The notes: generated by a model not told the origin, from the letters alone. DNA of 35,250 bases from Chara braunii (GCA_003427395.1 BFEA01000238.1:263659-298908), one strand, 5' to 3'. Positions 9,416 through 19,459 are shown, counted from the first letter of the stretch. Numbers and translations: made by a program.

Positions 9416-9469
9416 GAACGGCATGTCCTTCAGCCGTTCAATATCGTGAGGGGTAACCCCTTGCGATAT
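9416..9469 (+). other. Pair of strong hairpins
   Basis: GAACGGC (9416-9422) pairs with GCCGTTC (9433-9439). Directly after, 9441-9453 pairs with 9457-9469 over 13 pairs, including two G-T pairs, around a TAA loop. Again the G-T pairs fit plus-strand RNA. Confidence 0.6.
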
Positions 9470-9628
9470 ATTCCTTCAGCCATTCAAGCCGCGATTACCA
9501 CGTATGACTAGCATCGTTGGTTGGTATTGGCTGCGCGAACGCTCGGGGTTATTATAGGCCATTGGCGCTGACCAAAAAGGCGTACCCCAGGGTCATGATC
9601 CCCATGGGATAGGGGGGGGGCCTTCGGC

Positions 9629-10339
9629 TTGCTCTTGCTTTTTAGGATTTTTATAGTTGAACGTTGTAGTCCGTGGCAACCGTCAAAGTCAAACCCCTTG
9701 ACTTCCGACCAGGCCTGGAGTAGGACTCATCCCCAGGGCCGCGAGAAACGACCGCCACTACAGGTGTGGACCTGTGTATCACCCACTCTGCATAAGGTGC
9801 AAAAGAGGGTGTGTGCTCTTCAACCGCGCATGGTGGTTGTCCAGCGTCGAAAGATTAACCCTCAAGGCGTGTGTCAGCCGACACTTGAATGTCGAATGCA
9901 ACCCCCGAGATTAACGAGGACCGCCTGGGTATGGTACTACGTAGTACGCCATCACTGTGACCGCTTGCGTATGCTGGCATTGCGAGTCGATATGAGTAGG
10001 CCCTGCGTCCGCGCGGTTTTATACCAAGTCCCGTGCGTGACGCCTATCCGATTTTCGCATCGGAGAATTATGAGACGGGTACGGAAGGGGCTAGGAGCGT
10101 TGTCGCGTTGTTTGTGTTGTGTTGTTTCGTATGTGTGGGTGTGCGTTGTTTTAGTGGTTGTTAAAGTGATGTGCGCGTGGTGTGTGGGATGCGTCCTAGT
10201 CGACCGAGGACGAGCCGCGCTTTGGACTTCAGCCCCCCAAGATGTCGGTTCGCGTGCGGGTCCGATAGAGGCGTATTACCGCGCGTACCCCCTATGCTAC
10301 AGCGAACAAGAAACGCCCTCAGCTGGTCCACATCTGTGA
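9629..10339 (+). CDS. Doubtful 236-codon ORF
   Basis: This is the longest uninterrupted frame in the first 12 kb, but I do not recognise it. The product would be rich in Arg, Cys and Val with a hydrophobic Cys/Val stretch near residues 160-190. It shows no domain. Its 3' end overlaps structured repeat B, copy 2, which is non-coding elsewhere, so the frame is probably chance in GC-rich sequence. Confidence 0.12.
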   Translation: MLLLFRIFIVERCSPWQPSKSNPLTSDQAWSRTHPQGREKRPPLQVWTCVSPTLHKVQKRVCALQPRMVVVQRRKINPQGVCQPTLECRMQPPRLTRTAWVWYYVVRHHCDRLRMLALRVDMSRPCVRAVLYQVPCVTPIRFSHRRIMRRVRKGLGALSRCLCCVVSYVWVCVVLVVVKVMCAWCVGCVLVDRGRAALWTSAPQDVGSRAGPIEAYYRAYPLCYSEQETPSAGPHL

Positions 10340-10492
10340 TTGCAACTGGGTAGATTTCGTACTGTGGACTGGTAGCTCGGTGGGGATACGCCCACCGAAG
10401 GGAGGTGACAGCTCCCGTAAGGTGGAGGTAAGTTGTGCCTCGCGTAGGCCCTATCCTGTCGTAGGGGCTCGCGAGAGGTATGGTTGGCGCAC
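10191..10492 (+). repeat. Structured dispersed repeat B, copy 2
   Basis: Second copy of the repeat at 2272-2562, in the same orientation and 7.9 kb away. The hairpin is preserved with changed bases: CCACC pairs with GGTGG, and GGGAG with CTCCC, around the same GTGACA apex. The following CTCGCG/CGCGAG stem encloses the conserved CTATCCTGTCGTAGGGG. Same orientation and spacing would allow LTRs of an old element, but similarity is too low to prove it. Confidence 0.65.
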
Positions 10493-10556
10493 TGGGCCGG
10501 AGCGGCTTGCGGAAGCTCGCTGTATATTCGCGACGAAGGATTTAAAACCAACTCCT

Positions 10557-10760
10557 GCGTGACGCGGCCGGGAGGGTTCCTCGCTGCCTCGTGCGGTGCC
10601 GGACCGATGCGCTCGACAAAGCACTCGGCCGGAGTGGCGAAGGGTCGACGCGAGTTACTGTGCCGTCCCCGAGTTGTCTCTAAAAAAATAAGAGCCTAAG
10701 TTTCTTTTGCGTGACGCGGCCGGGAGGGCCCTCGCTCACGCGGGGGCCGATGCGCTCGAC
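10557..10760 (+). repeat. Short direct repeat pair
   Basis: GCGTGACGCGGCCGGGAGGG, followed by CTCGCT and then CCGATGCGCTCGACAA, occurs at about 10557-10620 and again at 10710-10762, about 150 bases apart. Confidence 0.7.
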
Positions 10761-10768
10761 AACGAGAA

Positions 10769-11250
10769 TTGTTGTTCACCTTACGACACCCGACCCGCTG
10801 GCTCACCTCCCTCACTAACCAGTGCAATCTTCTGGTGGGCTACACCCTACCTCCCTCTCCATTGACCACCCACAATGTGACAATCTCCGCACTCGCAGCA
10901 CTTGTGTGTACTACCACCCACCTATGAGGTTGAGCTCGTCTGAGGGACATATAGTTCCATTGCCAAGTGTTTGCACGTGCTCGAGACCTTGACAGTTTCC
11001 AGCACCAGATGTTCATCTCCCCTCAGGTCTCGTCCTTCAGTTGATCATTGTGTTTTTTTGTTATAGGTGTGGCGACAATTGTTGTTCACCTCACGGCACC
11101 CGACCCGCCGGCTCACCTCCCTCACCAATCAGTGCAATCTTCTGGAGGGCTACACGCCGCCTTCCTTTCCCCTGACCAAGACATGATGTGACAAGCTCTA
11201 CACTGACAACACTTGTGTCTACTACCACCTTCGAAGTTATTCCTCGAGTA
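10769..11250 (+). repeat. Tandem repeat with period of about 308 bases
   Basis: ATTGTTGTTCACCT, CACCCGACCCGC, GGCTCACCTCCCTCAC and CAGTGCAATCTTCTGG occur from 10769 and again from 11077 in the same order. Repeat A copy 2 lies between them. This may be a duplicated fragment of a retroelement. Confidence 0.7.
10941..11079 (+). repeat. Dispersed repeat A, copy 2
   Basis: Partner of the repeat at 939-1080 in the same orientation. The offset (about 10.0 kb) differs from that of repeat B (about 7.9 kb), so the two pairs are not simply one pair of long terminal repeats. Confidence 0.6.
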
Positions 11251-12639
11251 CGTACCCGTATGAGTGGGCCTTAGACCAGTTCTATGTCAATCACCTCCGT
11301 TGTCATCAGTGCTTTGAGTCCCCCTTGGTGTCGGTCGACCAGGCCCCCGCATAATGCCAATAATTGTGTCCCAAACACTTGAATCCACGGCCATAACTGA
11401 TATCCCCACAATTTCAGTCATCATTTGCGGCCCTACATAGCTTGAGAACTCTTCCCCTTCCGAAGAGTCTGGCATCCCCTCCTCCACCTCACCCCGATAT
11501 CCTTACTTCCTCCTAGTCAGTTATCAGCTTCTCCCAATCGCAACCTCGCAAACCCCCCTAATCATGACCTTCAACCCGTTGACCCTTGCGCACAGCCCAT
11601 TGCCCTATGCAACTTATCGTGCACAACAACATTATCTCGTTTCTAGATCTGAAGGATGTCAAGGTCCATGAGGATCTACCACGTAGGAAGGTTTAGGGTA
11701 TGGAATATCATTGATTACTCCCTTGTCAGCCCAATTGCAAGCTCCCTTCGCTTCCAGTCTGCTTAGGGATGCAGTCGTACCGCGCCTTGTGGGACTCTTC
11801 ATCCATCCTAATGTCGTCAAGGACACCTGCGTGCCACCAAGCCCTGTCGTCTCGTGATTGTCATATCATTTGACAATGCAATGCGGTGCACCCTAGATTG
11901 GGTAGTTATGGATGGCCCTTCTCATAGCCTTACAACAAGCAAACAATTCACAAAAGGCTTCTCGCCTCCACCACCTATGGATGTTCAACTTGACGGAAAC
12001 CTCCTTAGCCTCTTAAAGCTGCCAATTCTACTTTTTGGGTTGTGATTGGGATGCAGACGACCTCGTTCTTCAGAGGAAGGATGAAACAGTTCATCATATT
12101 TCACTTAGTATTTCGATGTTTGACAACTGGTTTGACACGACGTTTTTCTCGGGTATTTTCATCTCTTATGCATGTAACGTTGTTGTGTATACATCAGCCC
12201 ATTCAACTTATTTTATATGTCAGGAGGAGATTATCCTGTAGGTGGAAAATGCCATGGATCTCTACCATTATGACTTGATCCTTTGAGGATCAGCTTATCA
12301 CCTTGGTGCCCAATCGATTGGCTCCCTAAAACTCTATGTTTCTCTCCGCAAGGCCTATCTCTACCTTTGCCGCCTCTTCTTCCAAAAAAAGCGCCCTTCT
12401 CTTCCACCAACGACCCTCGAGCCACATGCCCCTTCTTTCTCCCCTCGCGAGCAGTGGTCAAACGAAGAGGAGATCGTTCGGTACATGACAGCATTGACAG
12501 GACTCAGACCCACAGTCCTAGATGTGCTCCGAGAGTACCACAATATATTCCCCACCTCTTTCTCTTACAACGAGATTCCTCTCATGTGAGGCATCAAGCA
12601 ACGTAGGCAGTTGACCAATGATTAAAGAACAACTACCCT
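11251..12639. other. Degraded sequence upstream of gypsy RT
   Basis: This should be the gag/protease part of the element if it were full length. I cannot identify a protease. Only around 12460-12580, plus strand, does the sequence look like the region before RT: a frame encodes VLREYHNIFPTSF-type sequence, like the LLxEFxDVFP segment of Ty3/gypsy polyproteins, and then stops. Confidence 0.4.
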
Positions 12640-13119
12640 ATGCCTCATGTAAATGAGTTGTTTGACCCACTCGCTAGTCACCTATTTCTTACGAAGATTG
12701 ACCTACGTAGCGGTTACCATAAGATTTGTGTAGCAGCATTAGACCTATTGAAAACTGCCTCCCAGTCTCATTTCGACCATTCCGAGTTTACAGTGATACA
12801 TTTTGGCCTCACTAATGTCCCAAGCAACTTCCAAGCTACTATGAATAGGGTCTTCCATAATCTATTGGATGTGTGCATTTTTGTGTATCTAGATGATATC
12901 TTGATCTACAACCGTACCCTTGAGGAGGATGACAATGCCTCCATGAGATATCGGACCACTCGTGCCCATCTAACTTTCATGCCAAGTTTGACGAGTGACA
13001 CTTTCTCAGTTACAAAGTGGATTTTCATGACTATTTTGTTTCAGTGGACAGTCTTCATACGAACGACATGCAGGTCACCGTCATCACTACATGGACGACC
13101 CTTACCTCTATCCACTTAG
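12640..13119 (+). pseudogene. Ty3/gypsy reverse transcriptase fragment
   Basis: Reverse transcriptase of an LTR retrotransposon. In the first 100 residues the core RT blocks appear in order: LTKIDLRSGYHKI with the first catalytic Asp, FGLTNVPSNFQATMN, and VYLDDILIY with the paired Asp. The frame then becomes unrelated. RT sequence (KVDFHDYFVSVD-like, then LANY and FIMNYASYHLAYLL) continues in another frame with stops up to about 13200. The segment before the first block is deleted, so the fingers are truncated. It cannot make a working enzyme. Confidence 0.9.
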
Positions 13120-13179
13120 CTAATTATTGCGATTAGTTCATTATGAACTATGCTTCATACCACCTTGCCTACCTCCTTT

Positions 13180-13830
13180 GGAAGAACGCTCCTTTTGAGT
13201 GGACACCTTGGCACCATGATGCATTCGACACCCTAAAAAGGCACCACTTCTGTCCTCCACCTCCCTAATTTTGACCACCCCTTCCTCCTCATAAAAGATG
13301 CGTGTAAGTACATTGTCTTGGCCGTCCTTTTACAAACCTACTTTTGTTCCCCCCTTTCCTCGCAGTCCTCTCCCCTCCTCCCTTCCGTTCCAACTTCTCT
13401 GCCACTCTCAGCTGATACGGTTGCTTGACTAATGCCTACCATACCTCCCTGTCTTAATGGTCATCCCATCATTTTTAACTACACACCCATCTTAGAGGAT
13501 GGGACTTTCAAGACACACGATGAAGAGGGTCCAATTGCCTTCTTTTAATGCCATTTATTCCCTGAAGGCAAAATTACACAACCAATGAGTATTACGTCTT
13601 GACCTTAATTTCTGCTCAAAGTTAGTGACGCTATTATCTCCATAGCAAAGAGTTCACGGTCATTCCCGACGACTCCGTGATTGTACTCTTCCTTAGGAAG
13701 ATTAAACTCACTCCTTTACAAGCACGATGGTGGCACGAGTTAGCTGAAGTTACCTTCATCATTCTTCACATTTACGGGTCGCTGACATCTTATCTTGTCA
13801 CCCTCATCCCTCCTCTAATGATGCGTCATC
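13180..13830 (+). pseudogene. Ty3/gypsy RNase H remnant
   Basis: Directly after RT, PFEWTPWHHDAFDTLKR-type sequence at about 13190-13245 marks the start of the tether/RNase H region. KEFTVIPDDSVIVLF and LTPLQARWWHELAE (about 13650-13750) mark its end, matching the TDH...RQARWxExLAEF segment of gypsy elements. Several frameshifts and stops separate the pieces. Confidence 0.75.
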
Positions 13831-14190
13831 TAACTCTTCTTCAGTACGCAATACAGTGTCTGCCCTTTCCTTCATTATGCTTGATGACCATCAACTGGAC
13901 CAATTTTATCGCCACTATCACTCTTGCCCCGACTATCGTGACATTTACGAGTGACTTTATAAGGGTGAGATCATTCCTTCCTTTAGGAGGTAACCGTGTG
14001 CTATTCTGGCATGGATTGAGTGGTAGCCAGTCATCATATGCATGTGTCCCTTCTACAAGCCGACTTTGTATCCTTGTCTCAATATCACGATCAACATGGT
14101 GCAGGTCATATAGGTTTTCAGCCGTGTCTCACGCTATTTCACAAACCCTAGATTATGTTCGAACACGCCCCACCTTTTAGGAGGTGACCG
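13830..14190 (+). pseudogene. Gypsy integrase N-terminal remnant
   Basis: At about 14070-14140 a frame encodes YHDQHGAGHIGF-like sequence, the His pair of the integrase HHCC zinc finger. CPDYRDIY and GEIIPSFRR pieces lie upstream (about 13925-13990). Frames change several times, so this is decayed. Confidence 0.6.
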
Positions 14191-14930
14191 GTGCAAACCA
14201 TCGACCCTGTGGACTCCTTCAGTCGCTGCCACTCCCTATGCAGTCATAACAGCTATTCTTCACGATTGTTTCAGCCGCTGCCAATCCCTACACATTCATT
14301 GGAGTAAGTATCCACACATTTTATTAATCCCTCCACCCTCTCACTGTATGGAAGCACGATGCCACCACCAGTACCCCCGCCGGCCTATATTCGACTTTCT
14401 TGGCCTTACAGGCCGGGTTCTTAGGGAGGACGGTGATCGGTAGGTGCAGGTGGGTCCGGTCCAAGGACTTTCAAGCGCCAACTTTGACAGTTTTTCAGGC
14501 TCAGAAGAATTGACGAAAGAATCTGAGAGTTTGAGACCCTGTAACCTAGGATGTGATCTTTCCAGGAAAAATATCAAAGAAATGAAAAAAAAATTGGATC
14601 ATGAAATAAATGTCGCGCCGTTTCATTGCATTTTCCATTTTTGTCACTCTACCACGTGTGGGCCACTGGGAAAAGTACCCCAGCCTCTGCGATTGTTTGC
14701 GCTCAGAAGGCTGATTCAACAACTTCAAAAATTTGAGGGTCCATATATTTTGTCGTAATCTTTATAGGCAAAATATTAGGAAAAAAAAAAAAAAATCATT
14801 TTAACCACGAAATAAATAGTGTGGGCAATTCGACTCATTTTCCAATTTTGCCAGTCCGCTAGTTCCCCTCACACCAAGGGCACACACTTCATCCCATGCT
14901 GGTATGGTAGATCTGCAAGAGATGTAGCCC
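14191..14930. repeat. Insertion in integrase with internal repeat
   Basis: The integrase homology is interrupted here. Two related blocks, each with an A-run, then ATGAAATAAAT/ACGAAATAAAT, then CATTTTCCA(A/T)TTTTG, lie about 200 bases apart (from about 14580 and 14780). It is probably a non-autonomous insertion; I could not define its ends. Confidence 0.45.
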
Positions 14931-14939
14931 ATGCTTGGA

Positions 14940-15110
14940 TGATATTCACGTTTCGTAGGTCTTCTTATCCTCATGTTGTCACCCTCAAACTAATGATCAG
15001 AGTGAAGTGACCAACAACCTCTTGGCAATATGCTCAAAAAGTTCGTTGAGGAAGAGCAAGATTGGGACCTACAGCTATCCCACGTGGGATCACTTGCTTG
15101 CATGATATTT
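14940..15110 (+). pseudogene. Integrase core fragment, copy 1
   Basis: Sequence from about 14955 matches the end of the gypsy integrase core (HPQTDGQxExTN...LxxMLKxFVxxxQxDWDLxL...). AATGATCAGAGTGAAGTGACCAA, AGATTGGGACC and CTATCCCA align with the second copy at 15765. Stops and a frame change are present. Confidence 0.65.
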
Positions 15111-15116
15111 GCGGTT

Positions 15117-15543
15117 CTTAAACCACTAGTACATGCCAATTATCGGCCGCAGGCCCCTTTCGAAGGCCGCTGGCCGCCAATTCATTTTATCTACGCCGCC
15201 TGGCCTCCTACATTTTTGGAGACGCCAGAAACAGGTTCTCAAGTTGCTTGGGGCCATGTATTGGTGGTTTAAAGTTTAAACCACCAGTCCCTGGAGTTGT
15301 CAGACCGATGCTGCGGCTACCAGTACGCCAAAACGTGCTCAGGCTGGTGCTACCGGGCATTGCACAGTCAAGGATGTGTTCAAAAGAAAATCAAGAAGAA
15401 ATTGAGAAAAAGGGGGAAAACAAACCAGAATATCGTGTGAAAATAGAAAGCAAAAAGGAAAGGAGTTCACGAAACAAAAAAAAGAAAAGCAAAACAATGC
15501 ACCCAAATTCCCTAAAACAAATGTTTTCGATGTCGCATAAGGA

Positions 15544-15615
<72 letters not shown>

Positions 15616-15763
15616 AATTAATCTATGTTTTTTTTTTTATTTTCTTTTTTCTCTTTTTGACTGTTAAATCCTACATGACCCGGACGGGCGACCTCCTGAA
15701 GCTGCGGCCGTTAACGCGCCGCAACTGAAAAACAAATGATTGGCCAAGGTACTGGTGGCTTAA
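15117..15763. repeat. Insertion between duplicated integrase pieces
   Basis: Ends are inverted: TTAAACCACTAGTAC at 15117-15131 and GTACTGGTGGCTTAA at 15749-15763. Inside is a perfect 12+1+12 palindrome at 15262-15286 (TGGTGGTTTAAA and its complement), so three related palindromic arms exist. A (CT)n run lies at 15547-15611. It may be a foldback element that captured a microsatellite. Confidence 0.5.
15547..15611 (+). repeat. (CT)n microsatellite
   Basis: About 32 uninterrupted CT units. Confidence 0.95.
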
Positions 15764-15764
15764 G

Positions 15765-15935
15765 TCTGCTTTTCCTCATCCTGTCAACCCTCAAACCGAT
15801 GATCAGACTCAAGTGACCAACAAACTCTTGGCAAAATGCTCAAGAACTTCCTTAAAGACGAGCAGGATTGAGACTTACAGCTATCCGAGATTGCTTATAA
15901 TCATGTCATTTCGCTTGCCATAGTCACCATATTAT
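15765..15935 (+). pseudogene. Integrase core fragment, copy 2
   Basis: NPQTDDQTQVTNKLLAK-type coding followed, after a frame change, by LKDEQD and IAYNHVISLA matches the same integrase segment as copy 1 and is the better preserved. The two are too diverged at bases to be a very recent duplication. Confidence 0.7.
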
Positions 15936-16410
15936 TGCGGCTTCTGATACCATCCTTGTGTGTTTGCCGACTTCCTTCGACCCTTACAAATCCACCTTGG
16001 ACAAATGGGTTGTTGGGATGGTCTGCATCTTGGATGGCACATGAGCGAGTATCGTCGCTTCCTATACCCATGTGGCCGAGAGTCCCAACTGATTGCGAAT
16101 GGATTACCCATTCAAAGCCCGTCATGAAATACTTATTGACGCATCTTTTGAAATCCAAGAAAGCCATTGACCGTTCTCCCCCTACCCAGAACGCTAAAAA
16201 GCTGAAAACAAGATCTCTCAAGTGTTGAATATGCAGACGGAGACGAAGATGCTGCCAACGTTGTCAATTTCGGGATGAGCAAAAAGAGAAGGAGAGACAA
16301 GTCACTAGTCATTCGTCGTAATGATGAGGGTGGTGACTACCACATGGGCAGATCCACCCACCGCATTTTTTTATTCTTTGCATTTTGAGACTGGTGTGAC
16401 GATGTCCTCT
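15936..16410. other. No gene recognised
   Basis: This could hold the integrase C-terminus of the gypsy element, but I cannot identify it. Bases about 16346-16412 resemble 23737-23806, which lies beyond the far end of the Penelope-like array. Confidence 0.4.
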
Positions 16411-16532
16411 GTATGTGTGTGTGTGTGTGTGTGTGTGTCTGAACGTCCCACTGACAATGAATCTTCCTTGATAAAGAGGAAGATTCATTCTCGGTGGGAC
16501 GTTCAAGAAGAAGATTCATTCTCGGTGGGATG

Positions 16533-16566
<34 letters not shown>
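16411..16566. repeat. Microsatellite-flanked foldback
   Basis: A 28-base arm (16441-16468) pairs with 16477-16504 with three mismatches around an 8-base loop. A third, direct copy of the second arm follows at about 16510-16535. The hairpin is flanked by (TG)n at 16414-16438 and (CA)n at 16535-16566, which are themselves complementary, so the whole region can fold back. It abuts the 3' end of the Penelope-like element. Confidence 0.75.
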
Positions 16567-16571
<5 letters not shown>

Positions 16572-16586
16572 AGAGAGAGAGAGAGA

Positions 16587-17992
16587 GAGTTCGAACGAGA
16601 CGACACAGCGGCCTCACTGCATCACGCACTGGAAGATCACACCATAGCACAATCAGATACCAGTACATACACAGAAAAAATTAGATAATCGTTTCAGCAC
16701 AATACGCATCACTCCGACGCGTTTCGCTGTGGGTGTATACCACAGCTTCATCAGGGAGTCAATTCCCGAGACCCAGGCAGACTTAAATACATGGAGAGAG
16801 AGGGTAAAGGCCATCCCTCTCTCATTTTTAAATACTCTATGCACTACCACTACTACCAACCAGAACATACGTACGCGCGCCTAGAAATCCGATTTCCCAC
16901 CAAAATGACTTGAACCGATACACGATCCTATGCAAAAAACCCTGCACTCAAACTCGTTCGTACGCAAAAAAAAACCGCGAGAATACTCCTTAACCTCCAA
17001 AACATTCCTCTATGTGCCTTCGTTTCAGTCGTTCGCCGCCTCATAGTTCATCTGCCAGTATATATGTACATATCCACCCCAGATTCGTCCCGATTCATCA
17101 CCGAGAACACATATCGCTTGGCTCAACACCACCTTTGCTGAAACCTTTTCTCACGGGATTTTCTCACGTCGAATCGGCAAGCTTGTAATCGGCTTGCTGG
17201 CTCTATAGATCAATACGCGCATCTTGCCTGAACGATCAGTGTGTTGCACTCGCCAACAATCGAATCACGTCTCCAAACCTCGTCGCCAGTATCGTCACCA
17301 GTATAGCAAGGTTGGCTCTGTGTCTTTCTCCCTTCACTACCAGTGAGGTCCGCCATACCCGGTGCCCATAGATAGCATTCTGGCCACTGGGGAAACTGAA
17401 CTCTCCGAGCTAAGCCACGACCCTCCATACGCTCACACGTTCAAAGACCTTACCTTGCCCCGAATCTAGGACTCTACCCTCAGTCTCGAATTTCTCAAAT
17501 TCTTTATTCAAAAAGTTCACACTTCGCAGCATCACCGAAAAAAGTGTACGTATGTCAGTGCGCGTTCATATATATTTCCTGAAAAACGTTCCGAGGGGTC
17601 TCATTGACTAAGTACTCAGTTTGGGAAGCACCATCTGCGACCACTTCCAAACATCACTCGTGAAGGATAACCCGATATAAGGTCGGGGACCAACCGATAT
17701 TTAATCCGGATAAGTCAACTCAAACAACAAAATGCAGCAAAATAAAATGAAATAAAATAAAATAAATTAAATTAAATTAAATTAAATTAAATAAAACAAA
17801 ATAAAATAAAATAAGATAAATAAAAAATATATATATATATAAAATATTAAAAATATAGAGAAATCGCCGAAATCTGCTCCTAAAAATTTGTATTTTCTAG
17901 TTGTACATGTATCTGTCCAGGCCGGGGTACAGATCCGGAAGCAAAGCTCCCCAATCACCACCGGCCACCCTAGCAAAGCGCGCTAGAGACCC
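16587..17992 (-). repeat. Penelope pseudo-LTR, downstream copy
   Basis: Closely similar to 22255-23622 throughout, except for small indels and the length of an (AAATA)n tract (17744-17815 here). It covers the last 30 or so codons of RT and the whole 3' region. Same orientation as the upstream copy. Confidence 0.85.
16703..16754 (-). ncRNA. Hammerhead-like ribozyme core, copy A
   Basis: On the minus strand CTGATGA (16754-16748) is followed by one A and a perfect 7-bp stem (16746-16740 with 16732-16726). GAAA comes next (16725-16722), then ACGC...GCGT, which can form a 4-bp stem III ending in UA, a permitted cleavage dinucleotide. This is the hammerhead core order. The extra A before stem II and the lack of a convincing stem I make activity doubtful. 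The clade is reported to lack canonical hammerheads. Confidence 0.45.
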
Positions 17993-18922
17993 GAAAGAGA
18001 CCTCCGGGGGGTAACCCCGAAGGTTGGATTCTTTGACCAATGCCGCAATTGCTGCAAGCGCGTCGACTTCAGAAGTGGCCATGCGACTGATCCTCAGCAT
18101 ACCTACTGTCAAAACCGACTTTTTCGCCTTCTTGAATGAGAAGGAATCAAATTCCTGCATGGAGTGAAACTGTAGTTGATCCTGTTGCCCCAAGCTCTTT
18201 TGGTTCCGGGTTTTTGGATATATGAACACCTGGATGTGACATATCCCCTCCTGAATCTTAGCACCCAGGAACTCAAAAGTATTTGAGTTCTCATCCTTCC
18301 TAACCAGCTTTAATGACTCATCATAGCAAGATTCGAACTTTGTCAAAATGTCCGTAGCTTTCTCCCATGAGTCCAGGTCTGCCGAATGCACCCCAACCAT
18401 CACAGCAACATCATCAATCATCCTGATACCACGAACCAAGTGCTTGTCTCTTCCTAGGGACGTGAGGAACATATCTTCCGACCTGGCGCAGACCAAGCAT
18501 GCCATGGTCGGGCTAGAATTCCTCCCCATAGGTATGCCAAATACCTGTTTCAACGTTACCGATCCACATTTGACAAAGGCATGAGATAAGTCGTAGATTA
18601 CCATTTCCTTCATAATTTCAAAACTCATGGTAACGTAACCCTCAGTCTTACGCAACGATTTGGCCATCATACACTCCTTACCCCTCCAGCTCACTCTTAC
18701 TGCTCTCAATCCTTTACTACTATGCACCTCCATCAACCATTCTACCGACTTTATCACACTCTCATGAGATAGCTTGGCGAACATATCTTTCACATCATAA
18801 CTCCTAACCAATACTTCATCATTCTTCTTTCCCAGCGAGCATTGGTGCTTCTCTAATGCCGGTTTCAGTTCATCCGTGGCTGACAAATCAAAATGACAAC
18901 TCTTCTTTAGGCTCATGAGCAT
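17897..18922 (-). pseudogene. Penelope-like RT domain (ORF2 C-terminal part)
   Basis: Reverse transcriptase of the Penelope/telomerase branch, which copies element RNA at a nicked target. The 341-residue open stretch shows RSYDVKDMF with the first catalytic Asp (residue 43), GIPMGRNSSP (129-138), RMIDDV with the paired Asp (170-171), and FLGAKI as motif E near 215. The aromatic residue usual before the paired Asp is Met here. The frame is the same as the endonuclease and linker segments upstream; a TGA at 18968-18970 separates them. Residues before the first Met (GFCSGAVRY) belong to the same domain, so translation does not truly begin at 18922. The C-terminus ends with LYPGLDRYMYN and a TAG. 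Confidence 0.85.
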
Positions 18923-18967
18923 GTATCTGACAGCCCCCGAACAAAAACCGGAACGTGAGGAATATCG

Positions 18968-19456
18968 TCAACCTTGGACTCTCGGCAGGTCAAACTCAGC
19001 ACAAGTACAGACTGCGGCGTCATGCCTGACCCAGGTCCTGTGGTTGTGGATCAGATCCGCAACCGTCTTCTTTCTCATGAGTACGATCCGAACCCGTCCA
19101 GCTACGTACTTCCGAATCGATACGTCATGAATCAATTGTCCAATCGCATCGATGCTGATATCCCGCACACCCTTGGTCTTCAGTGATGGTGAATATGGAA
19201 CTTTGACGACCGGCCTCTTACAAATATCCACACCCCACTTGTTGTTGAAAACCTTGGAGATCCGAATTTTCAGAGTTGTCCTCATCTTTCTTGCCGCAAA
19301 CAACGAAGTTGTCCTATATAATGCAACCAGCTTGGAAGAAGTCATTTTATAAGCCCGTTTCAGACGGTACGGTCGCGCTAGGATTTCCCTCAGATAACTT
19401 TTTCTCCCTTCCAAGGCCGAGGATATTAATATTACCTTTAGTACTGTGAACTGGGA
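18968..19456 (-). pseudogene. CxC linker and RT N-terminal part of ORF2
   Basis: In frame with the endonuclease (upstream) and RT (downstream), bounded by TAG at 19457-19459 and TGA at 18968-18970. It is basic and includes VRDISIDAIGQLIHDVS followed by HDAAVCTCAEFDLP. The CTC is the CxC motif that joins endonuclease and RT in N-terminal EN+ Penelope-like elements. The first listed codon of the shorter ORF (19414) is TTG, so the segment really continues to the TAG. Confidence 0.75.
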
Positions 19457-19459
19457 CTA

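Noticed and set aside
13677-14180. 167-codon ORF as an intact protein
   Set aside because: Only the first 35 residues match gypsy RNase H; the rest is out of frame with the integrase sequence visible in other frames.
15339-15616. ORFs rich in Ser/Leu or Arg/Glu repeats
   Set aside because: They translate the (CT)n tract.
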